From JAXDJH01 sp034663635 (GTDB lineage Bacteria; Actinomycetota; CADDZG01; WHSQ01): 64,000 nucleotides of DNA. Shown here one piece after another: positions 1-8,029 of this stretch. The stretch is from positions 1 through 64,000 of the forward strand of contig JAXDJH010000019.1 of NCBI GenBank assembly GCA_034663635.1, in the 5' to 3' direction. The notes under the pieces were generated by a model. The model searched no databases. It was not told the origin of the DNA and was given only the letters and a program-made list of their open reading frames with translations. Numbering within the stretch: position 1 is the stretch's first letter; every line of letters starts with the position of its first letter. A program made the position numbers and the translations under genes.

Positions 1-162
1 CCGCATCTTCCCGGAGATGTGAGCGAGCACCCGGTGGCCGTTGTCCAGTTCGACCCGGAACATGGCGTTCGGAAGAGGCTCGATCACCGAGCCCTCGACC
101 TGGATGCCCTCTTCCTTGCCGGAGGAGGATGCCTTGTCCTTGTTCTTGGCTGTCTTAGCCAC
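1..162 (-). CDS. infA: Translation initiation factor IF-1, 3' end cut by window edge
   Basis: The reverse strand from a GTG at 162 reads a Lys-rich stretch and then the IF-1 OB-fold start (IQVEGSVIEPLPNAMFRVEL, ending HISGKMR at the edge); 54 residues are visible and the stop lies outside. IF-1 binds the 30S A site during initiation. Compared with usual IF-1, which starts just before the VEG motif, this one has about a dozen extra Lys/Ser residues at the N-terminus. It lies downstream of map, the usual actinobacterial order. No strong Shine-Dalgarno is visible, so the exact start is uncertain. Confidence 0.9.
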   Translation of the reverse strand, partial: MAKTAKNKDKASSSGKEEGIQVEGSVIEPLPNAMFRVELDNGHRVLAHISGKMR

Positions 163-336
163 GCGCGACGACCCCGATGCTCTCGACGGACTGACTTTTT
201 GGCCCGTCCACACAAAGCGCCCCCTCGGGGGCGCGGCGGAAACTGGAGGCGGGCCGACGCATGAGAATATCAGACGAGGCCGATCCGGTCGACCGGACCA
301 GATCGCGTTTGCCCAGGTCGCACGGCACAAACCGGG

Positions 337-1092
337 TCATCGGCCGTTCCTCCTGGTCAGGACCTCGTGCCCGTCGGGGGTGATGGCCACGGTGTGCTCG
401 AAGTGAGCCGAAAGGGACCCGTCGGCAGTGACCACGGTCCACCCATCCGGCATCGCCTTGGTGGCCGCTCCGCCCGCATTCACCATGGGCTCGATGGCTA
501 TGGTCATCCCCGGAGCGAGGACCTCTCGCCGGCCCGGCGGGCCGTAATTAGGGACCTGCGGCTCCTCGTGGAGCGAGCGGCCCACCCCATGGCCCACGTA
601 CTCCCTCACTATCGAGAACCCGGCGTCTTCCGCCATGGATTCGACTGCGAATCCGACGTCGCCGAGCCGGATCCCGGGCTTGCAGATCTCGATAGCCGCC
701 TCCAGAGACCTCTGGGTCACCTCGAGCAGCTCTTCGGCTTGATCGCTGACGCGTCCCACCGGGAACGTCCAGGCGGAGTCGACGTGAAATCCGCCGTAGT
801 AGACCCCGACGTCGAGGGAGATGATGTCGCCCTCATCGACGGTTCGATCGCCGGGGATCCCGTGAACGATGACTTCGTTGGGCGAGGCACAGATGGAGCC
901 GGTGAAGCCCCGGTAACCGAGGAACGAGGGCTTGGCGTCGTTGGCTTCGATGTGGTCGCGTGCGATCCGATCCAGCTCGCCGGTCGTGACCCCGGGCTTC
1001 AATGCGTCCTCGAGGAGGTCGAGCGTCTCCGCAAGGATGGCGCCGCCCTTGCGCATCGTCGCTATCTCATCGAGCGACTTCTTGTAGATCAC
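337..1092 (-). CDS. map: Methionine aminopeptidase, type I
   Basis: A 251-residue protein with the type I MetAP fold, which removes the initiator Met from nascent chains using two metal ions. The five metal ligands are all present: D94 (LDVG), D105 (HVDSAWTF), H168 (GHGVG), E201 (IEPM) and E232 (HFEHT), with the catalytic His at H77 (VHGIP). There is no N-terminal SH3-binding or zinc-finger extension. The start is GTG, 7 bases after the adk stop, so it is probably co-transcribed with adk and secY. A 174-base gap separates it from infA. Confidence 0.97.
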   Translation of the reverse strand: MIYKKSLDEIATMRKGGAILAETLDLLEDALKPGVTTGELDRIARDHIEANDAKPSFLGYRGFTGSICASPNEVIVHGIPGDRTVDEGDIISLDVGVYYGGFHVDSAWTFPVGRVSDQAEELLEVTQRSLEAAIEICKPGIRLGDVGFAVESMAEDAGFSIVREYVGHGVGRSLHEEPQVPNYGPPGRREVLAPGMTIAIEPMVNAGGAATKAMPDGWTVVTADGSLSAHFEHTVAITPDGHEVLTRRNGR

Positions 1093-1099
1093 GGGGCGC

Positions 1100-1741
1100 C
1101 TACCCGAGTTCCGAGACGATGGTTTGAAAAACCTCGTCGGTCGACGCAGTTCCGTCGATCTCCTTGAAGATGCCTCGATCGGAGTAGTACTCCTTCAGGG
1201 GTTCTGTCTGCTCGTGATAGAGGCGGAGCCGCTTACGGATCGTCTCCTCCTCGTGATCGTCGACCCTCTCGACGACTTCGCCCCCGCAGGTGTCGCAGGT
1301 CCAGTTCTTCTCGGGGGGGTTATCGATGTGATAGTTCCGGCCGCAGTTCGAGCAGACCCGGCGACCGAGAAGCCGGCGCAACGAAACCTCCTCCGGAACC
1401 TCGATCGCCAGCGCAGCATCAAGCTTCGTACCCTGATCGGAGAGCACAGCATCCAAGGCCTTCGCCTGACCGACGTTCCGAGGAAAGCCGTCGAGAAGGA
1501 AGCCGTCCTGGCAATCGTCGGCGCCGAGCCGGTCGGTCACCACCTCGATGGTCAAGTCGTCCGGCACCAGCTTTCCGCCGTCGACGTACTCGAGAACCTT
1601 CAGTCCAAGTGCGGTGCGGCCGCGCATCGCGGACCTGAAGATCTCGCCCGTCGAGATCGTAGGTATGCCGTACTTCTCAGAGATCCGGACCGACTGAGTG
1701 CCTTTACCGGCGCCCTGAGGGCCGAAGATGATCAACCTCAA
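1100..1741 (-). CDS. adk: Adenylate kinase, Cys4 zinc LID type
   Basis: Interconverts ATP + AMP and 2 ADP. The P-loop GPQGAGKGT lies near the N-terminus, followed by the NMP-binding region (STGEIFR) and a LID with two CxxC pairs (CSNC and CDTC), the zinc-binding long form typical of Gram-positives. I chose TTG at 1741: it gives the canonical N-terminus MRLIIFGPQGAGKGTQ and has GGAGG five bases upstream. A GTG at 1753 is also open but lies on the Shine-Dalgarno itself. The stop is TAG. The order secY-adk-map-infA is the classic spc-operon tail. Confidence 0.96.
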   Translation of the reverse strand: MRLIIFGPQGAGKGTQSVRISEKYGIPTISTGEIFRSAMRGRTALGLKVLEYVDGGKLVPDDLTIEVVTDRLGADDCQDGFLLDGFPRNVGQAKALDAVLSDQGTKLDAALAIEVPEEVSLRRLLGRRVCSNCGRNYHIDNPPEKNWTCDTCGGEVVERVDDHEEETIRKRLRLYHEQTEPLKEYYSDRGIFKEIDGTASTDEVFQTIVSELG

Positions 1742-1757
1742 ACCCGCCTCCACGCTC

Positions 1758-3056
1758 TTACTTCAGGAAACCTTCGTAGTGCCGCATCATCAGCTGAGAT
1801 TCGATCTGCTTCATGGTCTCCAACGTCACACCGACCGTGATGAGGATCGAAGTACCGCCGAACGGCAACTGCCTGATGTTCTGGGTCGCTAGGAAGATGG
1901 ATGGAAGCAGCGCGATGAACGCGATGAACAAGGCGCCCGGCAATGTGATCCTCGTCAAGATGCGATCGAGGTAATCGGCGGTTTGCCGCCCCGGCCGGAT
2001 GCCCGGGATGAAGCCCCCGTACTTCTTCATGTTGTCGGCAACATCTGTCGGGTTGAACGTGATCGCCGTATAGAAATAGGCGAAGAAGACGACCATCAGT
2101 CCGTACAGGATCATGTAGACCGCGCTTCGCGAGTTCACGAGGTTGTTCGATATGAAGTCCTGGATCGTTTGGTTATGCACGACGTTTTGGAGCAGACTGG
2201 GGATGTACAGCACGCTCGATGCGAAGATGATCGGGATAACTCCGGCTTGATTGACCTTAAGAGGGATGTAGGTCGTGTTTCCGCCGTACATCCTTCGCCC
2301 AACCACCCGTTTCGCGTATTGAACCGGGATGCGACGCTGACCCTGCTCCATGGTCACGATCGCCACGATGATGCCGAGGCCGATCAGGCAGATCATGAGG
2401 AAGGGACCAAGACCCTTCTGGTCGAGGATCGCTTTCCCCTCGCCCGGAAGGGTGGAGATGATCGACGTGAAGATCAAGATCGACATCCCGTTACCCACAC
2501 CACGCTGAGTGATGAGCTCGCCCAACCACATGATGAAGGCAGTTCCGGCGGTCAGCGAGATCACGATCAGCGAGACCCGACCGGGGCCGAAGTCTGGGAT
2601 CAGGTCCGTGCCGACGTTAGCTCCCCTTCTACCCAGCTGACCGGAGTGAAACAGGAACGCCAGACCGGTCGACTGGAGGATGGCAAGCATGACCGTGAGG
2701 TAACGGGTCCACTGGGTGATCTTCTTGTAGCCCTGCTCCCCCTCTTTGGACCATCCCTCGAGCTTCGGAATCACAACCGTCAACAGCTGCATGATGATCG
2801 ACGACGTGATGTAAGGCATGATCCCGAGCGCAAACACCGCGAGTTGAGTGAGCGCTCCTCCGGAGAACAGGTTGATGAACGAGAGCACGCTGTTGTCGGC
2901 GGTTCGCGCGAAGTCTTGCGCCGCTTGGACGTCGATGCCCGGAGTGGGGACGTGGGCGCCGAACCTGTAGACAGCGATGATGAGCAGGGTGAAAAGGATC
3001 TTGTTCCGAAGATCCGGAACCTTGAAAGCGTTTACGAAGGCCTTAAGTAGGTTCAC
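1758..3056 (-). CDS. secY: Protein translocase subunit SecY
   Basis: A 432-residue polytopic membrane protein, the channel subunit of SecYEG. The plug/first periplasmic loop (RFGAHVPTPGID), the conserved GIMPYITSSIIMQLL segment of TM2 and the RRIPVQYAKR cytoplasmic loop that contacts SecA and the ribosome are all visible, and about ten hydrophobic segments span the length. The GTG start overlaps the rplO stop by four bases (GTGA), implying translational coupling. SecE is encoded at 33.4 kb. Confidence 0.97.
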   Translation of the reverse strand: MNLLKAFVNAFKVPDLRNKILFTLLIIAVYRFGAHVPTPGIDVQAAQDFARTADNSVLSFINLFSGGALTQLAVFALGIMPYITSSIIMQLLTVVIPKLEGWSKEGEQGYKKITQWTRYLTVMLAILQSTGLAFLFHSGQLGRRGANVGTDLIPDFGPGRVSLIVISLTAGTAFIMWLGELITQRGVGNGMSILIFTSIISTLPGEGKAILDQKGLGPFLMICLIGLGIIVAIVTMEQGQRRIPVQYAKRVVGRRMYGGNTTYIPLKVNQAGVIPIIFASSVLYIPSLLQNVVHNQTIQDFISNNLVNSRSAVYMILYGLMVVFFAYFYTAITFNPTDVADNMKKYGGFIPGIRPGRQTADYLDRILTRITLPGALFIAFIALLPSIFLATQNIRQLPFGGTSILITVGVTLETMKQIESQLMMRHYEGFLK

Positions 3057-3550
3057 TTCGCCTTCTTTCCGTGGCCGGCCTTGTTACGGACGGGCTTAGG
3101 TCCAGGCGGTGCGGTTGAGATGACCTCGACGGTCCCGCCTGCACCTTCGATCTTGGAGCGGGCGGAGTCACTGAACGCGTGAGCGCGCACGGTCACCGCG
3201 CGGGCGATGTCGCCGTGGCCCAGCACCTTGATGAGCTTGTCGCGCTTGTGTACGAGCCCGGCGGAGTGAAGCTGCTCGGGACCCACGTCGCTTCCCTCAA
3301 GTTCGGCGAGCGCAGCGACATTCACGACGCCGTAGACCTTGCGGTTCGGCGGGGTGAAGCCCTTTAGTTTCGGCAGACGACGGGCGATCGGCATCTGACC
3401 ACCCTCGAAGTACAGATGGACCTCGCCGCGAGCTCTGGTGCCCTTCGTCCCACGGCCGGCGGTCTTGCCCTTGCCCGAGCCGTCGCCACGACCGACGCGC
3501 TTGCGCCGCTTGTGGGACCCCTCGGCGGGTTTCAGTTCGTGTGGCTTCAT
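3053..3550 (-). CDS. rplO: 50S ribosomal protein L15 (uL15)
   Basis: A 165-residue L15 with the Gly/Arg/Lys-rich N-terminus (KRVGRGDGSGKGKTAGRGTKG) and the C-terminal globular domain, a late assembly protein of the 50S subunit. The ATG overlaps the rpmD stop (ATGA), and the stop overlaps secY. The C-terminus carries an extra basic tail (GPKPVRNKAGHGKKAK). Confidence 0.96.
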   Translation of the reverse strand: MKPHELKPAEGSHKRRKRVGRGDGSGKGKTAGRGTKGTRARGEVHLYFEGGQMPIARRLPKLKGFTPPNRKVYGVVNVAALAELEGSDVGPEQLHSAGLVHKRDKLIKVLGHGDIARAVTVRAHAFSDSARSKIEGAGGTVEVISTAPPGPKPVRNKAGHGKKAK

Positions 3551-3735
3551 TCGCTCGTCTCCTCGACCTCCACCAGGTGCGAGACCGCGCGGATCATGCC
3601 CCTGATCTCGGGCTTGTCCTCGTGAACGACGCTGTGGCCCAACCGCTTCAGGCCTAGAGCTCTGATCGTTCCACGCTGCTTCGCCCCTCTGGAGAGGGCC
3701 GAGCGCACCTGTGTGACTTTCAACTTGGTTCCCAT
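3547..3735 (-). CDS. rpmD: 50S ribosomal protein L30 (uL30)
   Basis: A 62-residue short-form bacterial L30 with the typical KVTQVRSAL start and TIRALGLKRLGHSVVHED core. It sits between rpsE and rplO as in most bacterial spc operons. L30 is absent from several bacterial lineages, so its presence is informative about gene content here. Confidence 0.95.
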   Translation of the reverse strand: MGTKLKVTQVRSALSRGAKQRGTIRALGLKRLGHSVVHEDKPEIRGMIRAVSHLVEVEETSE

Positions 3736-3756
3736 AGTGCTACCTCTGCCGTTCTA

Positions 3757-4308
3757 TTAGTTCCGGTCCACCAGCAGATGCGGCGGAGCTACCTCTTCTG
3801 GAGTCTTGCCACGCTTATGCGCGATCTCTTCGGCAGTGCGAAGTCCCTTCAGGGCCTGCACTGTCGAGTGCACGATATTGATGGGGTTATCCGATCCCAG
3901 TGACTTGGACAGGATGTCGTGGATCCCGGCACACTCGACCACCGCGCGAACCGGCCCCCCGGCGATGACTCCCGTACCCGGCGAAGCCGGCTTCAGCAGC
4001 ACCACGCCACCCGAATCCTCGCCGATGATCTCGTGAGGGATCGTCTTCTTGATCATCGGGACCTTGAAGAAGTTGCGCTTGGCATCCTCGACGCCCTTCT
4101 GGATCGCCGCCGGTACCTCACGGGCCTTGCCGTAGCCGACGCCAACCTGGCCGTTTCCATCACCGACGACCACGAGCGCGGTGAAGGAGAAGCGCCGGCC
4201 GCCTTTGACGACTTTCGCGACGCGGTTGATCGAGACGACGCGCTCCTCGAACTGATTGCGGTCGTCGTCGCGTCCGCCTCTTCCGCGATCTCCTCCTGGT
4301 CGTGCCAT
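3757..4308 (-). CDS. rpsE: 30S ribosomal protein S5 (uS5)
   Basis: A 183-residue S5 with an N-terminal Arg/Gly/Asp-rich extension, the double-stranded RNA-binding-like domain (RVVSINRVAKVVKGGRRFSF) and the C-terminal domain (GTGVIAGGPVRAVVE). It helps mRNA helicase activity and decoding accuracy. It lies 18 bases after rplR. Confidence 0.97.
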   Translation of the reverse strand: MARPGGDRGRGGRDDDRNQFEERVVSINRVAKVVKGGRRFSFTALVVVGDGNGQVGVGYGKAREVPAAIQKGVEDAKRNFFKVPMIKKTIPHEIIGEDSGGVVLLKPASPGTGVIAGGPVRAVVECAGIHDILSKSLGSDNPINIVHSTVQALKGLRTAEEIAHKRGKTPEEVAPPHLLVDRN

Positions 4309-4326
4309 ACGCCTACCTTCTCTCCT

Positions 4327-4674
4327 CTAGAACTCGAGCCCGCCCTCGCGGGCACCATCGGCGACTGCTTTTATGCGTCCGTGGTATCTGAATCCACCAC
4401 GGTCGAAACTCACTTGGGTGACCCCTGCGGCCTTCGCTTTCTCCGCCAGGTCCTTCCCTACGGCCTTCGCCTTTTCGGTCGGGTCGCCGCCGTTCGCGCC
4501 CGGGTTGCTCGAGGCCGCTGCCAGCGTTCTGCCCGCGAAGTCATCGATGACCTGCGCGTAGACGTGGCGGTTCGAGCGGTAGACCGCAAGCCTCGGGCGC
4601 TCGGGAGTGCCGACCACCTTCTTGCGAACCCGACGATGACGCCGCTTCAGCCCCTTGAATTTGGTTTCAGTCAT
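4327..4674 (-). CDS. rplR: 50S ribosomal protein L18 (uL18)
   Basis: A 115-residue L18, the 5S rRNA-binding protein of the central protuberance. The RPRLAVYRSNRHVYAQVIDD motif and C-terminal FDRGGFRYHGRIKA are diagnostic. The stop is TAG. It starts two bases after the rplF stop. Confidence 0.96.
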   Translation of the reverse strand: MTETKFKGLKRRHRRVRKKVVGTPERPRLAVYRSNRHVYAQVIDDFAGRTLAAASSNPGANGGDPTEKAKAVGKDLAEKAKAAGVTQVSFDRGGFRYHGRIKAVADGAREGGLEF

Positions 4675-4676
4675 GT

Positions 4677-5222
4677 CTATGCGCCTGCCTTCGCTGCCTT
4701 GCCGCCCTTACGACGGATGTGCTCGCCTTCGTAGCGGATCCCCTTCGCCTTGTACGGCTCGGGTTTCTTGATCGCCCTGATCTCGGCTGCCGTCTGTCCG
4801 ACGAGTTCCTTGTCGATCCCACGCACGATGATCCTGGTGGGCTGAGGAACGTCGAACTCGATCCCTTGCGGCGCCGGTTTCTTGACGGTGTGGGAGAAAC
4901 CGACCGAAAGCTCGAGGTCGTTTCCTTGCTTCGCGGCACGGTAGCCAACCCCATGGATCTCGAGTCGTTTCTCATAACCCTCGGTCACTCCAGTAACCAT
5001 GTTGGCAACGAGGCTACGGATGAGACCGTGAAGCGCCCGAACCTCGCGGGCTTCAGAGTCCCTCGTGACGCGGAGCTCGTTGTCCGATTGCTCCAGATCG
5101 ACTCCTTCAGGAACCGATCGCTGAAGCTCCCCCTTGGGCCCGTGCACCGTCACCTTCTTGCCGACGATGCTTATCTGGACCCCTGAAGGGATCGTTATAG
5201 GTGCCTGTCCAACTCGTGACAT
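4677..5222 (-). CDS. rplF: 50S ribosomal protein L6 (uL6)
   Basis: A 181-residue L6 with two tandem L6 folds: an N-terminal half (MSRVGQAPITIPSGV, KVTVHGPKGEL) and a C-terminal half ending with the YKAKGIRY motif close to residue 160. It binds 23S rRNA near the sarcin-ricin loop. The stop is TAG. The C-terminal tail is Lys/Ala-rich. Confidence 0.97.
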   Translation of the reverse strand: MSRVGQAPITIPSGVQISIVGKKVTVHGPKGELQRSVPEGVDLEQSDNELRVTRDSEAREVRALHGLIRSLVANMVTGVTEGYEKRLEIHGVGYRAAKQGNDLELSVGFSHTVKKPAPQGIEFDVPQPTRIIVRGIDKELVGQTAAEIRAIKKPEPYKAKGIRYEGEHIRRKGGKAAKAGA

Positions 5223-5231
5223 GTTCTTCCC

Positions 5232-5633
5232 CTACCAGACGTATGCGAGGACTTCGCCGCCGACACGTTGACGGCGAGCTTGCTTGTCGGTCATTAGCCC
5301 TTGCGAGGTCGAGATGATCGCCACGCCAAGACCACCGAGCACGCGGGGCAGTTCCTGCGCCCCCCGGTAAACCCGACGGCCCGGCTTCGAGATGCGGCGG
5401 ATCCCGGAAATGGCCCGCTCGCGCTCGGCCGTGTACCGAAGTGTGATCTTGATCATCGAGTGAACGCCGTTATCCGCGACGACTTCCATGCCGTCGACGA
5501 ATCCCTCATCGAGAAGGATCCTGGCGATGTTTGCCTTGATCTTCGAGTTCGGGATGTTCACCTCGTCGTGCATCGCGGTGGACGCGTTGCGGATACGGGC
5601 GAGCATGTCGGCGATCGGATCTGTCATCGTCAT
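5232..5633 (-). CDS. rpsH: 30S ribosomal protein S8 (uS8)
   Basis: A 133-residue S8 beginning MTMTDPIADMLARIRNA and ending with the conserved STSQGLMTDKQAR and GGEVLAYVW region that binds helix 21 of 16S rRNA. In many bacteria S8 is the translational repressor of the spc operon. The start is ATG and the spacing to rpsN is 13 bases. Confidence 0.97.
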   Translation of the reverse strand: MTMTDPIADMLARIRNASTAMHDEVNIPNSKIKANIARILLDEGFVDGMEVVADNGVHSMIKITLRYTAERERAISGIRRISKPGRRVYRGAQELPRVLGGLGVAIISTSQGLMTDKQARRQRVGGEVLAYVW

Positions 5634-5646
5634 ATCAGCTCACCCC

Positions 5647-5832
5647 CTACCAGCTCGACTTCGTGACGCCGGGGATCTCGCCGTTGTGAGCCATATCCCT
5701 GAAACAGAGCCTGCACAGCCCGAAGCGCTGGAGAACAGCGCGGGGGCGGCCACAACGTGCGCAGCGCGTGTACGCGCGCACCTTGAACTTCGGCTTGCGC
5801 TTCGCCTTCTCTACGAGTGCTTTCTTTGCCAT
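5647..5832 (-). CDS. rpsZ: 30S ribosomal protein S14, zinc-binding short form
   Basis: A 61-residue S14 of the C+ (zinc-ribbon) type: CARC around residues 23-26 and CRLC at about 39-42, with GRPRAVLQRFGLCRLCFRD. Many actinobacteria also have a zinc-free paralogue elsewhere for zinc starvation; none is in this window. It lies between rplE and rpsH as usual. Confidence 0.96.
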   Translation of the reverse strand: MAKKALVEKAKRKPKFKVRAYTRCARCGRPRAVLQRFGLCRLCFRDMAHNGEIPGVTKSSW

Positions 5833-5845
5833 GTATTCCTCGCTC

Positions 5846-6421
5846 CTACGAAGTGGTTCCGGCCTGCTGCCTCAATGGGAAACCCATCGCGAGCAGCAGT
5901 GCCCGGCCTTCATCGTCAGTTGTCGCCGATGTAACGATCGTGATGTCCATGCCTCGAGTTACGTCGATGTCGTCGTAGTCGATCTCGGGGAAGACCAGCT
6001 GCTCGTTCAAGCCGAAGCTGTAGTTGCCGTTGCCGTCGAAAGACTTGGGATTCAGACCACGGAAGTCCCTGATCCTCGGAAGGACGATGGACATGAGGCG
6101 GTCCAGGAAGTCCCACATGCGGTCACCGCGGATCGTGACGGCCGCGCCCACGGGCATCCCTTCCCGGATCTTGAAAGTCGCTATCGACTTACGAGCCTTT
6201 CGGAGATGTGGCTTCTGCCCGCTGATCGTCGTGAGGTCCTTGACCGCGCCATCGAGGAGCTTGGCGTCCTTGGACGCCTCGCCGACCCCCATGTTGATGA
6301 CGATCTTCTGGGGCCGCGGCACCTGCATCACGTTGGCCAACCCGAGATCGTCCTTGAGGCGCGGAAGGATCTCGCTGCGGAAGCGTTCTTTTAGTCTCGG
6401 CGTGTAAGTAGAAGTAGCCAT
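5846..6421 (-). CDS. rplE: 50S ribosomal protein L5 (uL5)
   Basis: A 191-residue L5 that binds 5S rRNA and contacts P-site tRNA. The start ATG at 6421 gives MATSTYTPRLKERFRSEI; the open frame extends further upstream, but that part overlaps rplX and is not L5-like. The diagnostic blocks QKIVINMGVGEA, RKSIATFKIREG and the C-terminal EIDYDDIDVTRGMDI are present. Confidence 0.97.
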   Translation of the reverse strand: MATSTYTPRLKERFRSEILPRLKDDLGLANVMQVPRPQKIVINMGVGEASKDAKLLDGAVKDLTTISGQKPHLRKARKSIATFKIREGMPVGAAVTIRGDRMWDFLDRLMSIVLPRIRDFRGLNPKSFDGNGNYSFGLNEQLVFPEIDYDDIDVTRGMDITIVTSATTDDEGRALLLAMGFPLRQQAGTTS

Positions 6422-6431
6422 CACTCTTCCT

Positions 6432-6761
6432 CTAAAGCTCCGTGCCGCACTTGCGGCAGACGCGAACCTTCGCCCCGGTTCCCTCTTCCATGCGGTAACC
6501 CGCCCGCGTGGGTCCGTCCGTGGGACAAACCAGGGCGACATTCGACAGATCGATCGAGGCCTCCTTGTGCTGGATGCCTCCCTGCTGCGACCCGCGCTGG
6601 GACATGCGGATCTTCTCGTGCTTGGTAACCCGGTTGACGCCCTCGACGATGACGCGGCCCTTCTTCGGAATGACTTCCAGGACGCGGCCACGCGTCTCGA
6701 GGTCTTTGCCCGAGATCACCTGCACGGTGTCACCTTTACGAATGGTTGGTTTCTTAGGCAT
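6432..6761 (-). CDS. rplX: 50S ribosomal protein L24 (uL24)
   Basis: A 109-residue L24 with an N-terminal KOW domain (IRKGDTVQVISGKD) and the C-terminal part GIQHKEASIDLSNVALVCP. A CxxC at the C-terminus (VCRKCGTEL) follows an upstream VCP. The ATG at 6761 shares one base with the rplN stop (TGATG); an in-frame GTG three bases upstream is the alternative. L24 initiates 50S assembly. Confidence 0.95.
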   Translation of the reverse strand: MPKKPTIRKGDTVQVISGKDLETRGRVLEVIPKKGRVIVEGVNRVTKHEKIRMSQRGSQQGGIQHKEASIDLSNVALVCPTDGPTRAGYRMEEGTGAKVRVCRKCGTEL

Positions 6762-7129
6762 CACAGCACCTCCGGTGCAAGGGAGATGATCTTCATGAAG
6801 CGCTTCTCCCTCAGTTCTCTCGCCACCGGGCCGAAGATGCGAGTGCCCCTCGGCTGCATCGCCGCATCGACGATCACGACGGCGTTGTCATCGAATTTGA
6901 TGTAAGAACCGTCAACACGACGACGTTCCTTCGCGGTACGAACCACGACCGCCTTTACGACCTCTGACTTCTTGACTGCCCCACCCGGGATCGCGTCCTT
7001 CACGGTGCACACCACGATGTCCCCAATACCGGCGTAGCGACGGCGGGAGCCACCGAGCACCTTGATGACGAGAACCTCGCGGGCCCCCGTGTTATCTGCG
7101 ACGCGACACCTTGTCTCCTGCTGGATCAT
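6761..7129 (-). CDS. rplN: 50S ribosomal protein L14 (uL14)
   Basis: A 122-residue L14, the standard length, starting MIQQETRCRVADNTGAREV and ending ELREKRFMKIISLAPEVL. It forms part of the intersubunit bridge and the RsfS silencing site. The start codon overlaps the rpsQ stop (ATGA). Confidence 0.97.
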   Translation of the reverse strand: MIQQETRCRVADNTGAREVLVIKVLGGSRRRYAGIGDIVVCTVKDAIPGGAVKKSEVVKAVVVRTAKERRRVDGSYIKFDDNAVVIVDAAMQPRGTRIFGPVARELREKRFMKIISLAPEVL

Positions 7130-7410
7130 TTTGCCTTTTCCACTATCTCTACTAGTCGCCAGTGCTTGGTCTTGGACAGGGGGCGCGTCTCGGTGATGCG
7201 GACGAGATCGCCCACACCTGCCTCGTTGCGTTCGTCGTGCGCCTTGATCTTCTTGTCACGACGAACGATCTTCCCGTAGGTCGAGTGAGCGGCCGATTCA
7301 CGCACCTCGACGGTGACGGTCTTTTCCATCGTGTCGGACACGACGCGCCCAACGAGGCTCTTGCGCTTACCCCTTGTCGTTTCTTGTGTGGTCTCTTCAG
7401 CCATGTTCAT
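7126..7410 (-). CDS. rpsQ: 30S ribosomal protein S17 (uS17)
   Basis: A 94-residue S17 with an N-terminal Thr/Glu-rich extension before the OB-fold core (LVGRVVSDTMEKTVTVEV). The ATG at 7410 overlaps the rpmC stop (ATGA); a second ATG at 7404 would shorten it by two residues. Confidence 0.95.
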   Translation of the reverse strand: MNMAEETTQETTRGKRKSLVGRVVSDTMEKTVTVEVRESAAHSTYGKIVRRDKKIKAHDERNEAGVGDLVRITETRPLSKTKHWRLVEIVEKAK

Positions 7411-7604
7411 GCCTCACTCAGTTCCTTCTGACGCAGGATCGTCTTAAGCCGGGCGACGTCTTTGCGAAGCTCGCCGAGCCGCTTGTAGTTGTCCAGCTGT
7501 CCGGTCGCGTTCTGGAAACGCAGGTTGAACAGCTCCTCTTTCGTCTCCGCGAGCTTGAGCTCGAGTTCTTCGAGGGACAGCTCACGCACGTCTTTTGCCT
7601 TCAT
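7407..7604 (-). CDS. rpmC: 50S ribosomal protein L29 (uL29)
   Basis: A 65-residue L29, a two-helix protein at the polypeptide tunnel exit near the SRP and trigger factor docking site. It begins MKAKDVRELSLEELE and contains ELFNLRFQNATGQLDN. The ATG at 7604 shares one base with the rplP TGA; the longer open frame upstream is antisense-type sequence overlapping rplP and was rejected. Confidence 0.95.
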   Translation of the reverse strand: MKAKDVRELSLEELELKLAETKEELFNLRFQNATGQLDNYKRLGELRKDVARLKTILRQKELSEA

Positions 7605-8029
7605 CACTGCACCTCGAGGGTCTGCTCGCGGCGGACGAACTTGGTCTTGATAGGAAGCTTGTGGGCCGCAAGGCGGATCGCCTCTTTCGCGAGCGGTTCC
7701 GGGATACCGGCGATCTCGAACATCACGCGGCCGGGCTTCACGACCGCGACCCAACCCTCCGGGTTTCCTTTGCCCGAGCCCTGACGGGTCTCGGCCGGCT
7801 TCTTCGTGTACGGCTTGTCGGGGAAGATGTTGATCCAGACCTTCCCGCCTCGACGCGTGTGACGCGTCATCGCGATACGAGCAGCCTCGATCTGACGGTT
7901 CGTGATCCAACCCGGCTCGACGGCCATGAGGCCGAAGTCTCCGAAGTTGACCTGCGTGCCGCCCTTGGCTTTCCCGCGCATACGCCCACGCATCTGCTTG
8001 CGATGCTTCGTTTTCTTTGGCTGCAACAT
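7604..8029 (-). CDS. rplP: 50S ribosomal protein L16 (uL16)
   Basis: A 141-residue L16 with the MLQPKKTKHRKQMRGRMRG start and the conserved GKGNPEGWVAVVKPGRVMFE loop near the A site. Its ATG directly follows the rpsC TAG with no spacer. Confidence 0.97.
   Translation of the reverse strand: MLQPKKTKHRKQMRGRMRGKAKGGTQVNFGDFGLMAVEPGWITNRQIEAARIAMTRHTRRGGKVWINIFPDKPYTKKPAETRQGSGKGNPEGWVAVVKPGRVMFEIAGIPEPLAKEAIRLAAHKLPIKTKFVRREQTLEVQ

Noticed and set aside
217..234. GC hairpin GCGCCCCCTCGGGGGCGC between map and infA
   Set aside because: The stem is perfect but has no U-tract on the minus strand, and map-infA are normally co-transcribed; not called a terminator.
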